A stretch of 64,000 nt of DNA, from NCBI GenBank assembly GCA_029204225.1, contig CM055109.1, positions 22,160,422 through 22,224,421 of the forward strand. The letters are read 5' to 3'. Position 1 is the first letter of the stretch; each line of letters opens with the position of its first letter. This stretch comes from Diphasiastrum complanatum. Its lineage: Eukaryota; Streptophyta; Lycopodiopsida; Lycopodiales; Lycopodiaceae. A model generated the notes under the pieces. That model did not search any database and was not told the DNA's origin. It was given only the letters and a program-made list of their open reading frames with translations. A program made the translations under genes and the position numbers. Shown piece by piece: positions 31,500 to 43,560 of the stretch.

Positions 31500-32734
31500 A
31501 ATGATAGAAGTTGGAATAAGTCCAAGGACTTTCCCAATATTCTTTAGTATATTCAAAAAGTCTGGACAAAAAGAGACATAAGGTTCTCAAGAGGGGAACT
31601 ACATCCTTGCATGGTCAAGGCCTAGAACTAATTGTGAAAGATACTAGGCAGTTGGAGGAAGAAGAGACTTGAAAGAAGTACCATCAACGTCATCGACATC
31701 ATAGGTGGAGTAGTTAAGCATATTCAGATTTGGATATGGGTTCAAAATCTTCCAGTTCCACAGATTCTGAGGATGATTCATCTTCTTCTGGTGAAGGGAA
31801 AAGATCCAAAAAGCATAAGAAGAAGGAGAAGGACAAGGAACAAATGCCTATTCAAAATAATGAGGTGGTTACTACAGACTTTTGGTAGATTTTGTCAAAA
31901 TTGTAATCAGGATGGACATTATGTTAACTAATCGACCACATTACCCAACTACAAAAAAGTATATATAGTACATGCTTTCAAGGACATTGTTGAATACGAG
32001 AGACATCTGTTGCAACTATGCACAAGAGTGGCAGATAAGCTGGAGCAATATGTGGAGGAACAAGGTTTTCTACGAGAGTAAAACTTGCAGTTGGAAAGGG
32101 AGCTTGCAGAGAAGCAGAGGATACTACCAATTGCAGGGAAGTGTAGTGGATGCTTATCACACTCTGAGGCCATACTAGAGCAAGCCAATCTAAGACGATC
32201 CATGGCCAACTATCAATGACTCTAGCAGTAGTCATCTCAAATGGAGGTTGAGCTCCATGATAAAGGAAACGAATGCAAGAAATTGTAGGAAGAGGCGGAT
32301 ATGCTGTTAGCAGAGACCACATGAAGGAAGGATCAAGCAAATGTTAGGCATGATACAATGCAAGCCGATACCACTCCGCAATAGTACCGACAAGTTGTGG
32401 GATTTGTGACAATGGAATAAGCACTAGTCCCCGTACCGCGCCAGCCTAGAATCAAATGGCAAAGAACCAGATTGGTCAAAGAGGTAAACAATATATACAA
32501 GGCCCTGCAACCTTGGCTATTTATGTGAAACATAGAACATGTATGGTGTCATCTCCAAGTACAATCAAGATATGCTCAATATAAAAAGCATCTAATATAT
32601 TGGTGAGTAGCTCTGTAATGGAGATACCAAATGACTAAAGGAGGAGGTGAGATGTCTGAGAAAACCATGACAATCTATGGCCCTGATTATGAAGAGAATG
32701 TGAAGAAGCAAGTGCTATCTCCTATGGATAAGAA
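31500..32734 (+). pseudogene. Possible gag-like remnant with zinc knuckle and coiled coil
   Basis: A Ser/Lys-rich stretch at about 31735-31850 is followed by 'FCQNCNQDGHYVN' near 31895, a CCHC knuckle lacking the last Cys (a stop is there). Then comes a helical, Glu/Leu-rich reading ('DKLEQYVEEQGFL', 'LQLERELAEKQRI') to ~32200 with stops. It is not from the copia families here. It could be a Ty3 or other capsid-type protein. The identity is uncertain. Confidence 0.35.
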
Positions 32735-33033
32735 GACTTTTGGTGGAGCTTCAAGTGCTAAAGGCCGAGGAGATCCCTTGCATCTATTGTGACAATCAAG
32801 CTTTTCAACAAATTGCTACCAATCCGATCTTCCATGCTAGAACAAAGCATATTGAGATAGCTCATCACTTTGTGAGGGAGAAAGTGCAATCCAAGGAGGT
32901 TCAACTTTATCCTTTGCCATCATCCGAGTGCATAGCTGATATCTTAACCAAACCTTTGGCTAAAGATCCATTTTTCAAGTTAAGAAGTGCTCTTGGAATT
33001 GTAGATAGATGTACATTAGGCTTGCCAAGTTAG
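32735..33033 (+). pseudogene. copia RNase H C-terminus
   Basis: 'LKAEEIPCIYCDNQAF', 'HARTKHIEIAHHFVREKV' and 'DILTKPLAKDPFFKLRSALGIVD' are the standard end of copia RNase H, which removes RNA from the RNA-DNA hybrid during replication. The rest of pol is missing upstream; the frame starts abruptly at ~32735. It ends correctly before a polypurine tract and LTR. Confidence 0.85.
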
Positions 33034-33043
33034 AAGTGAGGAG
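33034..33043 (+). other. Polypurine tract
   Basis: AAGTGAGGAG lies directly before the LTR start TGTTAAAAATG at 33044. Confidence 0.65.
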
Positions 33044-33865
33044 TGTTAAAAATGTCACTTCAAACTTGTTATACTTGATGTGTCTTGAGATATGAGATCA
33101 TGATAGGATCTCACACGTGTGGAGTCTGTTCCCACGTGTGAAAAGATGTACGTAGCTTGTTTTTACAAAGTTAGATTGATTTTAGATGGATCTACCCATG
33201 TGTGAAATTGACCTTTGAGTAGAATCTAGAAATGAGTCAAATTGGTCAAACTTTTGTAAATAGAATGCACTTCCATGTGAATGAGTAAATTCTCCCACAT
33301 GTAAAGATGTCATTCACACGTGTGGATAAGATAGTAGATGATAAGATAGAGAGATTCCATTAGATCCTATTTTATAGTGAATATTCCTATAAATGTGGAA
33401 GACTAGCTTTTTGTTTTCTAGCCAAACAGAATAGTCAACTTTGGGAAATGAGCATATATGGCTCCCATTGGTGGATTTGGATGACTAGGCACTCTTCACA
33501 TGTGTGAAGGCTTGCTGGACAATACACATCTCGTGGATGTACTTGATCTATAAAGGGATCAACCAAATCAATGAGAAGTTGATGAGACATTGGAAAATTC
33601 TAGTTTTCTTGTATTTTCCACATTTGTCTTGAGTTTTGATGAGTGGAATGCTCTTGTATGCTTGAATACTTTAATCTCTATTTACAGTCTGTACAGGTAC
33701 TGTCCTCCACACGTGTGAGGCCTCTCTACTAGGTTTTTAGTCATTTGATCCATTGCTCTTGCTTAAATCATAGTCTAATGCATCTAGATCAAGATCTAAT
33801 ACTTAGAACTTGATAGATCATTGTGTTAAGCAACCAATAACTCTTAATGATTGTTTAATCAATAA
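33044..33865 (+). repeat. copia 3' LTR rich in G-box palindromes (3' end estimated)
   Basis: CACACGTGTG occurs exactly at 33112, 33315 and 33708, and related CACGTGTG, CACATGTG or CATGTGTG forms occur near 33133, 33194, 33295 and 33496. That is about seven sites in 600 bp. TATA-like motifs are near 33391 and 33549. The 3' border is unclear; a T-rich run begins near 33870. Confidence 0.6.
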
Positions 33866-33869
33866 CTTG

Positions 33870-34100
33870 TCTTTTTTTTTAAAAATTGACATAAATTACC
33901 ACATACAATAGGTACCAGACCAATAACAAATTAAGCCCACCATACTAAATCATAAACAACGTCAACCCACAGCCGTACAACAAATCCATGTTGAAATTAA
34001 GCATCACTCCAACTCACCAGAATTTGAATCATCGGAATTTGAGTCATCAGAACTCGAATCATTTGAGTTCGTTTTGAACACCAATACACTATGTAAATAT

Positions 34101-34103
<3 letters not shown>
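33870..34103. other. No gene; 15-bp minisatellite at 34020-34064
   Basis: Three 15-bp units (GAATTTGAATCATCG and variants) are at 34020, 34035 and 34050. Nothing else is recognised. Confidence 0.55.

Positions 34104-34191
<88 letters not shown>
34104..34191. repeat. (CT)44 microsatellite
   Basis: An uninterrupted CT dinucleotide run of 88 bp. Its perfection implies it is young or kept mobile by slippage. Confidence 0.97.
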
Positions 34192-34193
<2 letters not shown>

Positions 34194-34483
34194 AACAGCA
34201 CTGCAATAGTACTTTTTTAGTAACTGCATTGTTTTACGCTCGTTGCCCACGCAGTCATTGTAACTGTTTCATGTGTATATACCTAACAACAATTCATGAA
34301 CATGTGTGAAGATGATGTGATGTTGAAAGTGGAGAAGAGTGAATCAGAGTTCTTGCATGAACTCCATAGTGTCTTAACTATCTGATTCCATAGAATCAGA
34401 GATACATGAGAGAGTGAAAGCCATTCAAAAAATTGAGATATTTATTTAATCTATAGCTAGCTAAGTAAGATACCGCACACAAT

Positions 34484-34735
34484 GCGCCACTACTGTGAAC
34501 CATTCTTGGGCACAAGATTATGATCTAATTGTTGCATTCACAACAACTTAATTCAGATTCTCTATTTTCTTATGTGCATTCCACTACGAATGCTTTTTGG
34601 TAATTTTATTTCTCAATTGACACTCACTCAATTTGGAATGTCTAATCTCGAAGGAAGCATGGGTGTCTCTGACGCCTAATTGTTTCGCTCCCTTCATGGT
34701 TGTCTTTGACACCTAACAAGACATTCCTCCATTAG
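34484..34735 (+). repeat. Dispersed repeat, second copy
   Basis: It matches 22555-22810 in blocks ('GACGCCTAATTGTTT', 'CTTCATGGTTGTCT'). It joins the family A fragment directly at ~34740. Confidence 0.5.
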
Positions 34736-34743
34736 ATCTAAAG

Positions 34744-35873
34744 TTGTACTAGAATTCTTGGTTGGTTTTGCTGATGGAAATGAAGCTATTGGAGGCTCAT
34801 TATATCACTCATTCATGATCAAGTCATCAAGGGTTGATGACATCTTATGGCAAGATGGAGATGGAGGCTCATTCATGGACTTTTATGGTGGAGACATTAC
34901 AAGAAAGGACAAAGAGGGAGGATACAAGCAAGCAATGGTTGATACTCACATTTATTGTTTAGTTGTTGTAATTCTCCTAAGAGTTCAAATTTGGAATCAT
35001 CTCATTTACATTCTATTTGTTTTTCATATACTAGTTACTTCTTGACATGTAAAATTGATGTAAGAAACAATGAAGCATCCCATGTGGACACTATTCTCTA
35101 TATCAATTATGGAAGTTACATAAAACCTTAGAAAGGATGTCTATACTTAGGATGGAAATCATTTTAAGGTTGGATTAAAGTATTGTGGTCAAATCTGTGC
35201 TAAAACTAGTTGAAGAGGGAATGTGATAATTGTCAACTAGTTTCGACATTTTATTTGGCAATTTTAGAGGACAAAGTGAAATCTCAACTTAGAGTTAGTT
35301 TCATAAATGTCAATAAAGCTCTTAATAGTGTTATTACTATTTTTAGCAAGTAGCTAAGTGGATGAGGTCGAGTTTGGACCCATTCTAATTGGTTAACTTT
35401 GGTACATTGCATTTGGACTAGTTTTTCTAGGTTTTTGGTTAAGTATGTAGAAGTTGTCATTTTAGGGCATAGTCGGAGAATAGAGACAAATGACATATTG
35501 GCTGCTATAAATAGCTATATCTGCATGGATAACAAATCCATTAGTCAATCATTTGTGTGGATATCTCATCTTTGTTGATTCTATGTCCATCTCATGTCAT
35601 TTTCTCATGTATCTTGAGTTTCTATCTGTAGAATGTTGATTTTCTTGTAGATCTTGAATCAACACGTGTGAAGGATGGTAGGCTGATGTTGTTGTACAGA
35701 CATGGATAGTACCTTATTGTATTTTTATGTTCATGATCAGAGCTATGTGATTTATGCAAGACTAGCATCCTAAAATTGTTGATTTTTACCTTCTAACTAG
35801 TTCTAGATGTGTTGATCAAATTGACCCAAGATCAAAGATCCATTAAGTGCATTTTGGATCATAACTTTTCACA
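34744..35873 (+). mobile_element. copia family A, 3' end (ORF tail, polypurine tract, LTR)
   Basis: 34758-35045 encodes the tail of the family A long ORF ('GFADGNEAIGGSL', 'VDDILWQDGDGGSFMDF'), homologous to 8811-9046 on the other strand. The polypurine tract TGAAGAGGGAA at 35211-35221 is followed by an LTR at 35222-35873 that starts TGTGATAATTG and ends TTTTCACA (652 bp). TATA box CTATAAATAG at 35505-35514. AACACGTGTG near 35663. Everything 5' of the ORF tail is missing. Confidence 0.75.
35505..35514 (+). promoter_or_regulatory. TATA box in family A-like LTR
   Basis: CTATAAATAG. The same TATAAATAG core occurs at 39885-39893 in the LTR at 39594-40168. Confidence 0.5.
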
Positions 35874-35984
35874 ATTGAGTCCTCTGCCCACTGAGCAGCA
35901 ATCCTAAAAACATTGTCTGTGATTTATTATATTAGTCTCAAAATTCTGGTACACTGTAGATATTGGCATAGTAGTCAAAAAAAT

Positions 35985-36095
35985 TTGAAACCGGGCCATT
36001 TTTTAAAGGCCTTTAAAAGTTTTTTAAGGGCCAATTCTACGGACACAATTGACCTCTAGCCACATTTTGGACAGGCTAGGAACCCTACCCATCGA
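35985..36095 (+). repeat. Dispersed repeat shared with 27845-27960
   Basis: Shared 'ACCGGGCCA', 'AAGGCC', 'GGGCCA' and 'AGCCACATTTTG' blocks in the same order. Both copies lie a few hundred bases upstream of copia debris. Confidence 0.5.
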
Positions 36096-36219
36096 TAATT
36101 TTTTTGTCATTTTTACATCAAAATTTTGTTGCTCTACATGTCGATTTCTATACAATAGCAAAATTAATGCAAAAATCAAGCCAATTTTTTTTGTCAAAAA
36201 TTTGGCTAACAAAAGGATG

Positions 36220-36960
36220 TCCATGGGACTATCCAATTTGGATGATTGTGAGGAGACTATGTGCAAGGGTTGTGTTCTTGGAAGTAAATACATAGATAAG
36301 TTCAACAAAGAACAGACAATGAGAGTGAAATGGATACTTGAGTTAGTACACTTAAGTTTTATGTATTCCAATGAAGACCATATGCATCGTTTTATGACAT
36401 TTATCAATGACTATTCATGGAAGACCCAAAAATACACTATTAGAGAGAATTGAAGTCTTGAGAGAGTCAAACATTTTAGGATGACGGTTAAGAACCAATT
36501 GGGTGCCAAGAGTAAGCTTTCCAAGGATAAATCATGGATGAAAGTATTGCTCTACAACCTTTACAACAAATCTTGACTCTTTTTGGATAGAGTGATTCTT
36601 ACACCTATGTTTTTGTAGGATATAAGTCTTGTAGTGTCAATTATTAGTTGCACACCTGATGAAGTTAACCGAAATGGATGGGCACATTTTTGGATGCAGG
36701 GTATAAGTTCACATGTTCAAGAAAGAGAACAACACAATGTAAATAAAGACATTGGGCTATGATGAACATGTGAAACATATCATTTCTATGATTCAATTGG
36801 CCAACCTTTAGACTTCAATCATGATGTTGGGTTTGATGAATCACACAAGTTCAATGATGATGACAAATATCAGGATAATCTATCCAAGCTCTCCATCAAA
36901 GATGAAGAGAATGTTTCGATCAAGAGGAAGGAGGGTAAAGGAAGTAGACACCTCTAATTT
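36220..36960 (+). pseudogene. copia GAG-pre/integrase remnant
   Basis: 'GLSNLDDCEETMCKGCVLGSK' matches the zinc-binding GAG-pre-integrase region ('C.GC.LGK'). 'ELVHLSF' and 'FMTFINDYSWK' match the integrase 'LVHSDL' and 'FIDDYSR' motifs; the first catalytic Asp of 'HSD' is replaced. Decayed linker-like text follows to ~36960. No RT. Confidence 0.6.
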
Positions 36961-39593
36961 ATCCAAGTTTATGACATTATAAGATCACATGTATCAATAG
37001 TGACCAAAGAATATACAACAATTGATATAGTTCAAATATACTATCCATTAATAGTAAAGCTATAATGATACAATCTCTTTTAAGTTTTATTGAAAATCAA
37101 TAATAGTTGTGCAAAAAAATTATTAGGACTTGGATATGATTATTTATGTCAATCATATATTGATAGACAAACAAATTTTTATCATACTTAATCAAATCCA
37201 CCAAAATTGAATGGATTTTTCATACTTATAACATGTTTTTCATATTGACTAACACATAAAATTCCTTAGTGTTGGTAGCACTTATAATCAATATATCAAT
37301 GTGACAATAATAACAACTCATAATAAAAGTTGATTTTTAGAATGTCCTTTCATGAATCCCAAAAGTCAAGTTCATATAAATTTAATCAAATGTAAAACTC
37401 CATCGATATTTATTCAATTTAATTAAGTAACAACTATTATACAACAAGTCTTGAAAAATGATTAGTTTAAGACTACAAATTACAAAATTATAGTTTCTTC
37501 ATAGAATAAGTATTAAAGATAAAGCATTTACTGATTCTAAGATGATTCAATTTTTGAGATAAACAAAATGACATTTATAAATACTTCATTCATTCCAAAA
37601 ATTGGCATGTATTTAACTCACAAAAAGATTTTTTATTTTGTTAAGATTTATGATATTTGATAAAATTTTGCTAAATGTACTTACATAATCCGATCACAAG
37701 TGTCATATAAATTATTTATCATGTTAGAAATGTGATTTTGTTAATGAACGACACAACGATTGTAGGTCGATCAAGAAGTGCATACATGTTTATTATAGAG
37801 TTTCAAGATGGTTATAAACATGTACTGATTTTAGTTACATAAAAGCAACAAAATATTTATGTTAGTATTATAAAAATCAAAAGATTTATATCACAAACTC
37901 AAATTATAATAAACTTACATATATAACTTAATCAAATAAGCTACAATTTAAGAAACCATATTTATTAGAGAGAACATATAGACATTTTTGTCTTATCTTG
38001 GAGAAGTCAAAGTAGATTACATTTTCTACTTGGGAACACATCCAATATCCCAATATAGATAAGATATTCTACAAAAGTTTGTGATGACATTGTAATCAAT
38101 AACTTCAAAATAAGATTTTTGTGAATGCACTTGTAAATAATATTTGTGAATGGTCTAAAAATTTCAAATTCATCAAATGTCGTGTTTCAAAAATCATGTA
38201 GTACTTCTTATCTCTCTAAATTAAGACAAATATTAATATCAAGTCTTTGAATTAGTCATTACTTTTATTTATGAATTTTTTTATAATGTACTAACTTTAT
38301 TTGCACATGTTCGTGTGTACTATAAGACAAGATCTAAAAAAATGACTTTAAATATTTACTTTAGACTTACTTTTTTAGTTTTATTTAAATATAATCATTA
38401 AAATATCTACAGAATGAATGATAAGCAATGCCAAAGTGATAAAATGAAAAAAAAAAAATTAGACAGTCACATTTTATTTATAAGGAAAATAGCATCATAT
38501 AAAACCATATAGAAAATCTTGAGTTTGAAAACAAGACATTATTCACAAAAATGAATACGTATTCACCATGTCATTTCAACATTTGTCCAAAGAGACATTA
38601 TCTTGTTACTTTTAAAAAGATATACTTGAAAATTTTATTTTTATGCTAAAAATACTAAAAAGTGGTTAATCAATCTACTAATCCACAAGCAACAAAGATG
38701 ATGCATGTCCGAAAATTGGGTGACAATGATCCTCTATATAGTTGACATCTCTATTTCGACTAATCAATCACTTGAATATGAATTTTTTTTGGTCTAGATG
38801 GCTATCTTAGTAGGGTGGTGGATCATTTATTCAATATAATGCATACAAATAGTTTTAAAATTTTGAGTATAATATGAACTGAAGGTAATAGCAAGAAATT
38901 TATAATTATTCTCAACATCTGATAGTTATATTATATATAAGAAAAAGGATTATATTACTATATTTTGATAGTTAAAAAATCCTACCATAATTTATCACTT
39001 TAGATGAAGATCTATGTATATTTATATTTATATTTTTTATACTTATAACACTATAGAAGACATAAATTCAAAAAAATACTTTGATTAAGAAGTGAGATCT
39101 CACAAGGATTTAAATCTCAAGAATATTTCAATTTAGAAAAAAGACAAGAGTCCAATTTAGATTTCAATTTAGAAAAAAGACATAAGAAAAAAATGAAAAA
39201 TCTCAAAGAGAAATGTTTTGTCAAAGATGAATCAACATACACCACAATAGCCATAAGCCGTATTATAATACACCACAATAGACATAAGACATGTATTACA
39301 CAAAATAGTTAGCCTAGCCCTTTTGCATCTGTGTACAAACTAATGGAGCATTCAATGAAGATAAATAGTGCTTGATGAGGCTTAGAAAACTTAGAAAACA
39401 TTTGTACATTGAATTTTAAATGTTATATTATCCAATTAGAAGCACTTTAGTTAGAGTAATTGATGTGTCATGAATTATTTGATAAAGATTATAGAGTTAT
39501 CAAAGGATTTTAGTAAATCACCCATCGGTAAAAAAAATAAAGTAGATCAAATAATCTACTTACAAACACAAATGAATTTTTTTAAGAGCTCAC
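36961..39593. other. No gene; very AT-rich
   Basis: Long AT-rich stretch with only short chance frames on both strands. I see no LTR ends, domains or tandem arrays. Confidence 0.5.
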
Positions 39594-40168
39594 TATTGAA
39601 ATTGTCAACTAGTTTTTTTAACTTTTTACTTATTTGGCAATTTGAGTCTAAATGAGGCCAAATTAGCAAATAAATGCACGTGGTTATTTCACACATGTAA
39701 AACCAATTTATATGACCATTTTAAAGTTGTTTCAAAGTTCATTTAATCACTTTTACACACAAAAGATCATTTTTAACTATACTTGGCAATTTTGGCCAAT
39801 ATGACTAGTTTATGTCAAGTTTTGGATAAGCTAGCCCAAACCAATTGAGAGAGAGGAGAGAGAGAGAGAGTCATCACTCTCAGTTATAAATAGTAGGTTC
39901 TACATTGGAATGGTAAAACCTAAGAGGTTTTCACTTTTGGAAGATTTGGAAGCAATACTATCATTTCATCTTTGGCTCTCTTCTACAGTTGTGTAGAATA
40001 TTTGATATATTCTTGTTCAATCTCTATTAGAGGGAGGAATGAAATGCATTATTGATGTTGCATGAGATTTTGTATAAATTGTCTAACAATTTGACAAGTG
40101 ATTTGTTGTGCATTTGCTATTGGCCTAAATCCAAGTTTAAGTTCATCATTAGATCTTAAAATTTCACA
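39594..40168 (+). repeat. copia 5' LTR related to family A (about 575 bp)
   Basis: Ends TTTCACA directly before a primer site. The start is estimated from 'GTCAACTAGTTT', which matches the first bases of the family A-like LTR at 35222. TATAAATAG at 39885-39893, preceded by a (GA)n-like tract at 39847-39870. CACACATGTA at about 39691. Confidence 0.6.
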
Positions 40169-40180
40169 TGGTATTAAAGC
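40169..40180 (+). other. Primer-binding site, two mismatches
   Basis: TGGTATTAAAGC against TGGTATCAGAGC; both changes are C-to-T/G-to-A transitions, consistent with methylation decay. Confidence 0.65.
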
Positions 40181-41127
40181 TTGCTGGTAGTAAAAAATAG
40201 TAAGTTTATCAAATTTAGTAGTGATTGTAGGTCTACCTTAAATCTAGCATGATTTTGATGAGAAGTAAAAAAAAAATCTTTCATGAACGCGAAACTGTCG
40301 CGAAAGCGAAGCAACCACGACTCAATGCGATTCAGATGGAGTTCAAATGTGGTCGCTGGACACTGCCAGCTGAATCACTCCTACAGTCCTCCAGAATGTA
40401 GTCAGACAATGCTGATCTACGTTTATAAATTAATGCAGCATTCAACAAATTCAACCAATGTGTAGAATTGAAATGAATGGGAGAATCAGACACACGAATA
40501 ACAACAGACACATTTGCGTTCAAATTCATACATCATAAATTGACATGTGCACAATGCGTACAGGATCATCTATTGATTTTTCTTTGATTCTTCAAGCATT
40601 GCATGTAGATCCACGCAGTGTGTTGGCATGAGAGAAATACAGTTCTCTCACGAGTGGATGTCTCGCTAACTAGCGGACTTGTGGATCTCTATGGATCCTG
40701 ATCACAGAACACGTCTCGCATGCAGGCGGACTTCTTGTCTATATTCGTCTTGATTGCTTACTAGCATCAGACTACTACATCTGTATATATTCATCTATGT
40801 GTAAAGCATCATCCAGTAAGTATATAGTCACGCTTTGTAACTTTAAGATTAGAGTGCATCTACAACTAATCAAGAAATTACAAGAGTGGCAGATTAGACA
40901 TGACCTAGAGTGTATCTGCTGACGTCATGCCATCAGATCAGATATCAGTACTTTTGGGTACTTGCATGATCTTTGCTGGTACTCTTTGGAGCGTGAGGGC
41001 AGAAAGTCTTTCACGACATTTTTTGTGTGACATTGTTGGTTTTGTTTCCCTCGTTTGACTTTCTCGTGTTGAACCGCAAAAGATTCTCGTTCGCGAATCT
41101 TTCGTATTCATGTCTTCCCGTCAGGTG
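40181..41127. other. No gene seen
   Basis: The 60- and 65-codon frames at 40283-40529 lie on opposite strands and have no domain. The copia gag expected after the primer site was not found. Confidence 0.45.
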
Positions 41128-41760
41128 TGTGAGAGATTTCAACTAGTTTAGTCATATTTTGGTTAATTGTCAATAAGAGGCCAAAACTCATTTTGGACTT
41201 AGAGATAAACTTTTTGAAGTTATATTAGTTTAAAATACATTCAATAAACACTTTTTGAAAGTGTGGGAAGTTGGTAGTCGAGTTTGAGAGAGATTCAAAT
41301 TTGAACTTTGGGTACATTGAATCTAGACCCAAAAAATAGTAGGGTTTACATTTTGGAGGGAAAGCCAAGTGGCAAAATAGGGTTTGGAAACTCTATAAAA
41401 GGATGTAACTCTTGTAGAGACACATCTGCTCTCTTCTCTCTCTCATTTCATCATTATACATGGTTCTCTTTGGGTTCTACTACTCATTGGTGCACTATCT
41501 TGGTGATATCTTGCAATCTTGTGTGTAGAATGCTCATATTTTGTTATTTTTGGTTTCACACGTGTGAAATATAGTAGGGTACGGAAATCAAACATATTTT
41601 ATGTTTTGGTTCATGTTTTATCAATATCTCTTAGAGTTTGCATCTCATTTTGTATGTAGATGCTGATTTTTCTACATTGGCAGGATTGTTGGTTTGCTCC
41701 TTATTGTAACCAAAGATTTGGGACATGGATTGGATCTTGAATGATCTGAAATCCTTCACA
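41128..41760 (+). repeat. Family A 5' LTR (633 bp)
   Basis: TGTGAGAG...CCTTCACA. TATA box CTATAAAAGG at 41393-41402. It carries the 16-bp perfect palindrome TTTCACACGTGTGAAA at 41554-41569. Confidence 0.88.
41393..41402 (+). promoter_or_regulatory. TATA box of family A LTR
   Basis: CTATAAAAGG, conserved in the other family A LTRs. Confidence 0.6.
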
Positions 41761-41772
41761 TGGTATCAGAGC
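41761..41772 (+). other. Primer-binding site (initiator tRNA-Met)
   Basis: TGGTATCAGAGC, a perfect match directly after the LTR. Confidence 0.92.
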
Positions 41773-42358
41773 TATTGTGTTTCAGGTTATGAAAGGATCA
41801 GCCATCTTTAGCAAGAATTTGGAGGAGATACCAATGCTAGAGCATGCTTGATTGATCTCTACTCAAAAATCACCATTTTTGCATGTGTAGAATTGATCTT
41901 TTGTAGGTCAAAACTCAATATAGGGTTATATACTTGATCAATTCAGATTTCACACTTGGTTTACTGGAATTAGATTATTTTTGGTGCATTAGAAAGGTCT
42001 CATTGGATCTACAAGAAGACATATCAAGCTTCTAGAAATTGCATGTAGAATTTGAGATACTCAATTTTTTGTGATTTTGTCAAAACCCTAATTTTGATTG
42101 AATCTATAGTTTGTGAGGTTTCTGAACTTTATTTGAGTGTGTTTCAATCTTAAAAAGTGTCAAGAATCATTAGATTGAGGCTAGATCATAGGTTGATCAA
42201 GATTTCACTAATTTGTGTTGATTTTCTAGTTAGAAGTGCTAGAAGAGATTTGAGAGGTTCCATATCTTTGTGATATCTTCTTGAGTTCATTTGTTGACAT
42301 TCAAGAGAGTGCTTTGTGCATTGGAACAAGTTGAAAGATAAGATCAGGTCACTTCAAC

Positions 42359-42737
42359 ATGGCTACAAGTGGAGACTTTATGTTGGAGAGCAATGATAGG
42401 CTTACCTCAATCAACTATTCTACTTGGAAGGTGAGGATGGAGTCCTTATTGGAGATGAATGAGTTGATGGAGATTGTTGCAGATGTGGAGGAGAGGCCTC
42501 AACCACCTCAAGATCAAGTGAGGTATGACAAGAGAGCTAAAAGAGCTCTACACATGATTAAGATGAATGTTACTAATGAACTTCTCAAGGAAGTTGGTAA
42601 GTGCACATTGTCTTTGGAGGCTTGGGAAGCCTTGAAGAAGCTTTATGAATCCAAGTCTACATCAAGAGTGCTTAATCTTAGGAGAAAAATCTTTCAAAGT
42701 TTTCAAAATAAGGAAGAGAGTACTCATGCTTTTGTTT
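42359..42737 (+). pseudogene. gag: copia family A gag, N-terminal 126 codons
   Basis: MATSGDFMLESNDRL... is nearly identical to the gag starting at 11988 on the other strand ('TWKVRMESLLEMNELMEIV', 'LEAWEALKKLYESKS'). Homology stops after 'KEESTHAF' at ~42737; the frame runs on to 42829 in unrelated sequence. Protein production would yield only the N-terminal part of the gag domain, without a zinc knuckle. Confidence 0.8.
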
Positions 42738-43560
42738 CCTTCTTCAGATTCGTCACTCGAATGGGAGACGACTCGAAAATCTTTGTTTTTGTCTTCGTCC
42801 GGAAGTGCGTTAGTTACCAACAACAATAATCAAGATGAATAAATAGTAACAATTGTTGAAGAAAATGAGGGATAAGGATAGATCAGTCCATTCAATTCTT
42901 TCAGTGCATGCACTACTGGTGACTTAGTAGGTGAACACAAGAACATAATAATTTTAGAGCTTTTAATGTGGGGTGGTAGCGGAAGTGATGAGTAGACAAC
43001 CAAACAAATCAATTTGATGGCCATATAGAACATAGAAAAGCATTGCAGTATTGACACGAATCTGAACACAGAACCAAACAGAGCTATAATCAGATTAAGT
43101 ATAACAAAATATACAGGTCAATAATGCAGGTGAGCACGAAACAATAGCAGACGTAACCGCGTGCTTCACAAGGCTAATCACAATTTTTAAAGGTTATGAA
43201 CCTATTATTGACAATCTGTTTGAAAGAAAGAATCATGCGTGAAAGCATCTACAATGTCCATCTCACATGTTACGAATCATGCTTCATTGTTTATATACTA
43301 AGATGGTATTTACTATATACATAAATTTTACAGGTGTGCAGATGAAGAAGGTACAAAAGTGGTTGTGGTGTCTGTGGGAGATCTTGGGTGTTGCTGTTGT
43401 TGTCAAATTTGTTTGGATAGTGTGTGGGGTGAGCGTGAGGAGGTTGCGATGTCAAGTTTCCACTCAGATTGCATGTGCTTAAAAATGCAATAAATGCAAC
43501 ACTCTTTGGCCTTTGGCCTTGTCCTTACCTAAAGGCAACCTTTGCCCTTTTAAAGGCAAG
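42738..43560. other. No gene seen; probably LTR of the copia at 43936-46354
   Basis: No domain. Given the polypurine tract at ~43935 (minus), an LTR of that element should extend leftward into this stretch, but its other end could not be placed. Confidence 0.35.

Larger units (their letters stand above)
41128..42737 (+). mobile_element. copia family A, 5' end (LTR, primer site, leader, gag start)
   Basis: LTR 41128-41760, primer site 41761-41772, leader to 42358, gag from 42359, truncated at ~42737 where unrelated sequence begins. Its LTR and leader are the best reference for the deletion in the 7924-12839 copy. Confidence 0.85.

Noticed and set aside
33997-34206. Arg/Glu-rich open frame over the CT repeat
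   Set aside because: It is only the translation of a dinucleotide microsatellite.
36961-39593. Organellar (chloroplast or mitochondrial) insertion suggested by high AT content
   Set aside because: No organellar gene, tRNA or rRNA sequence was recognised in it.
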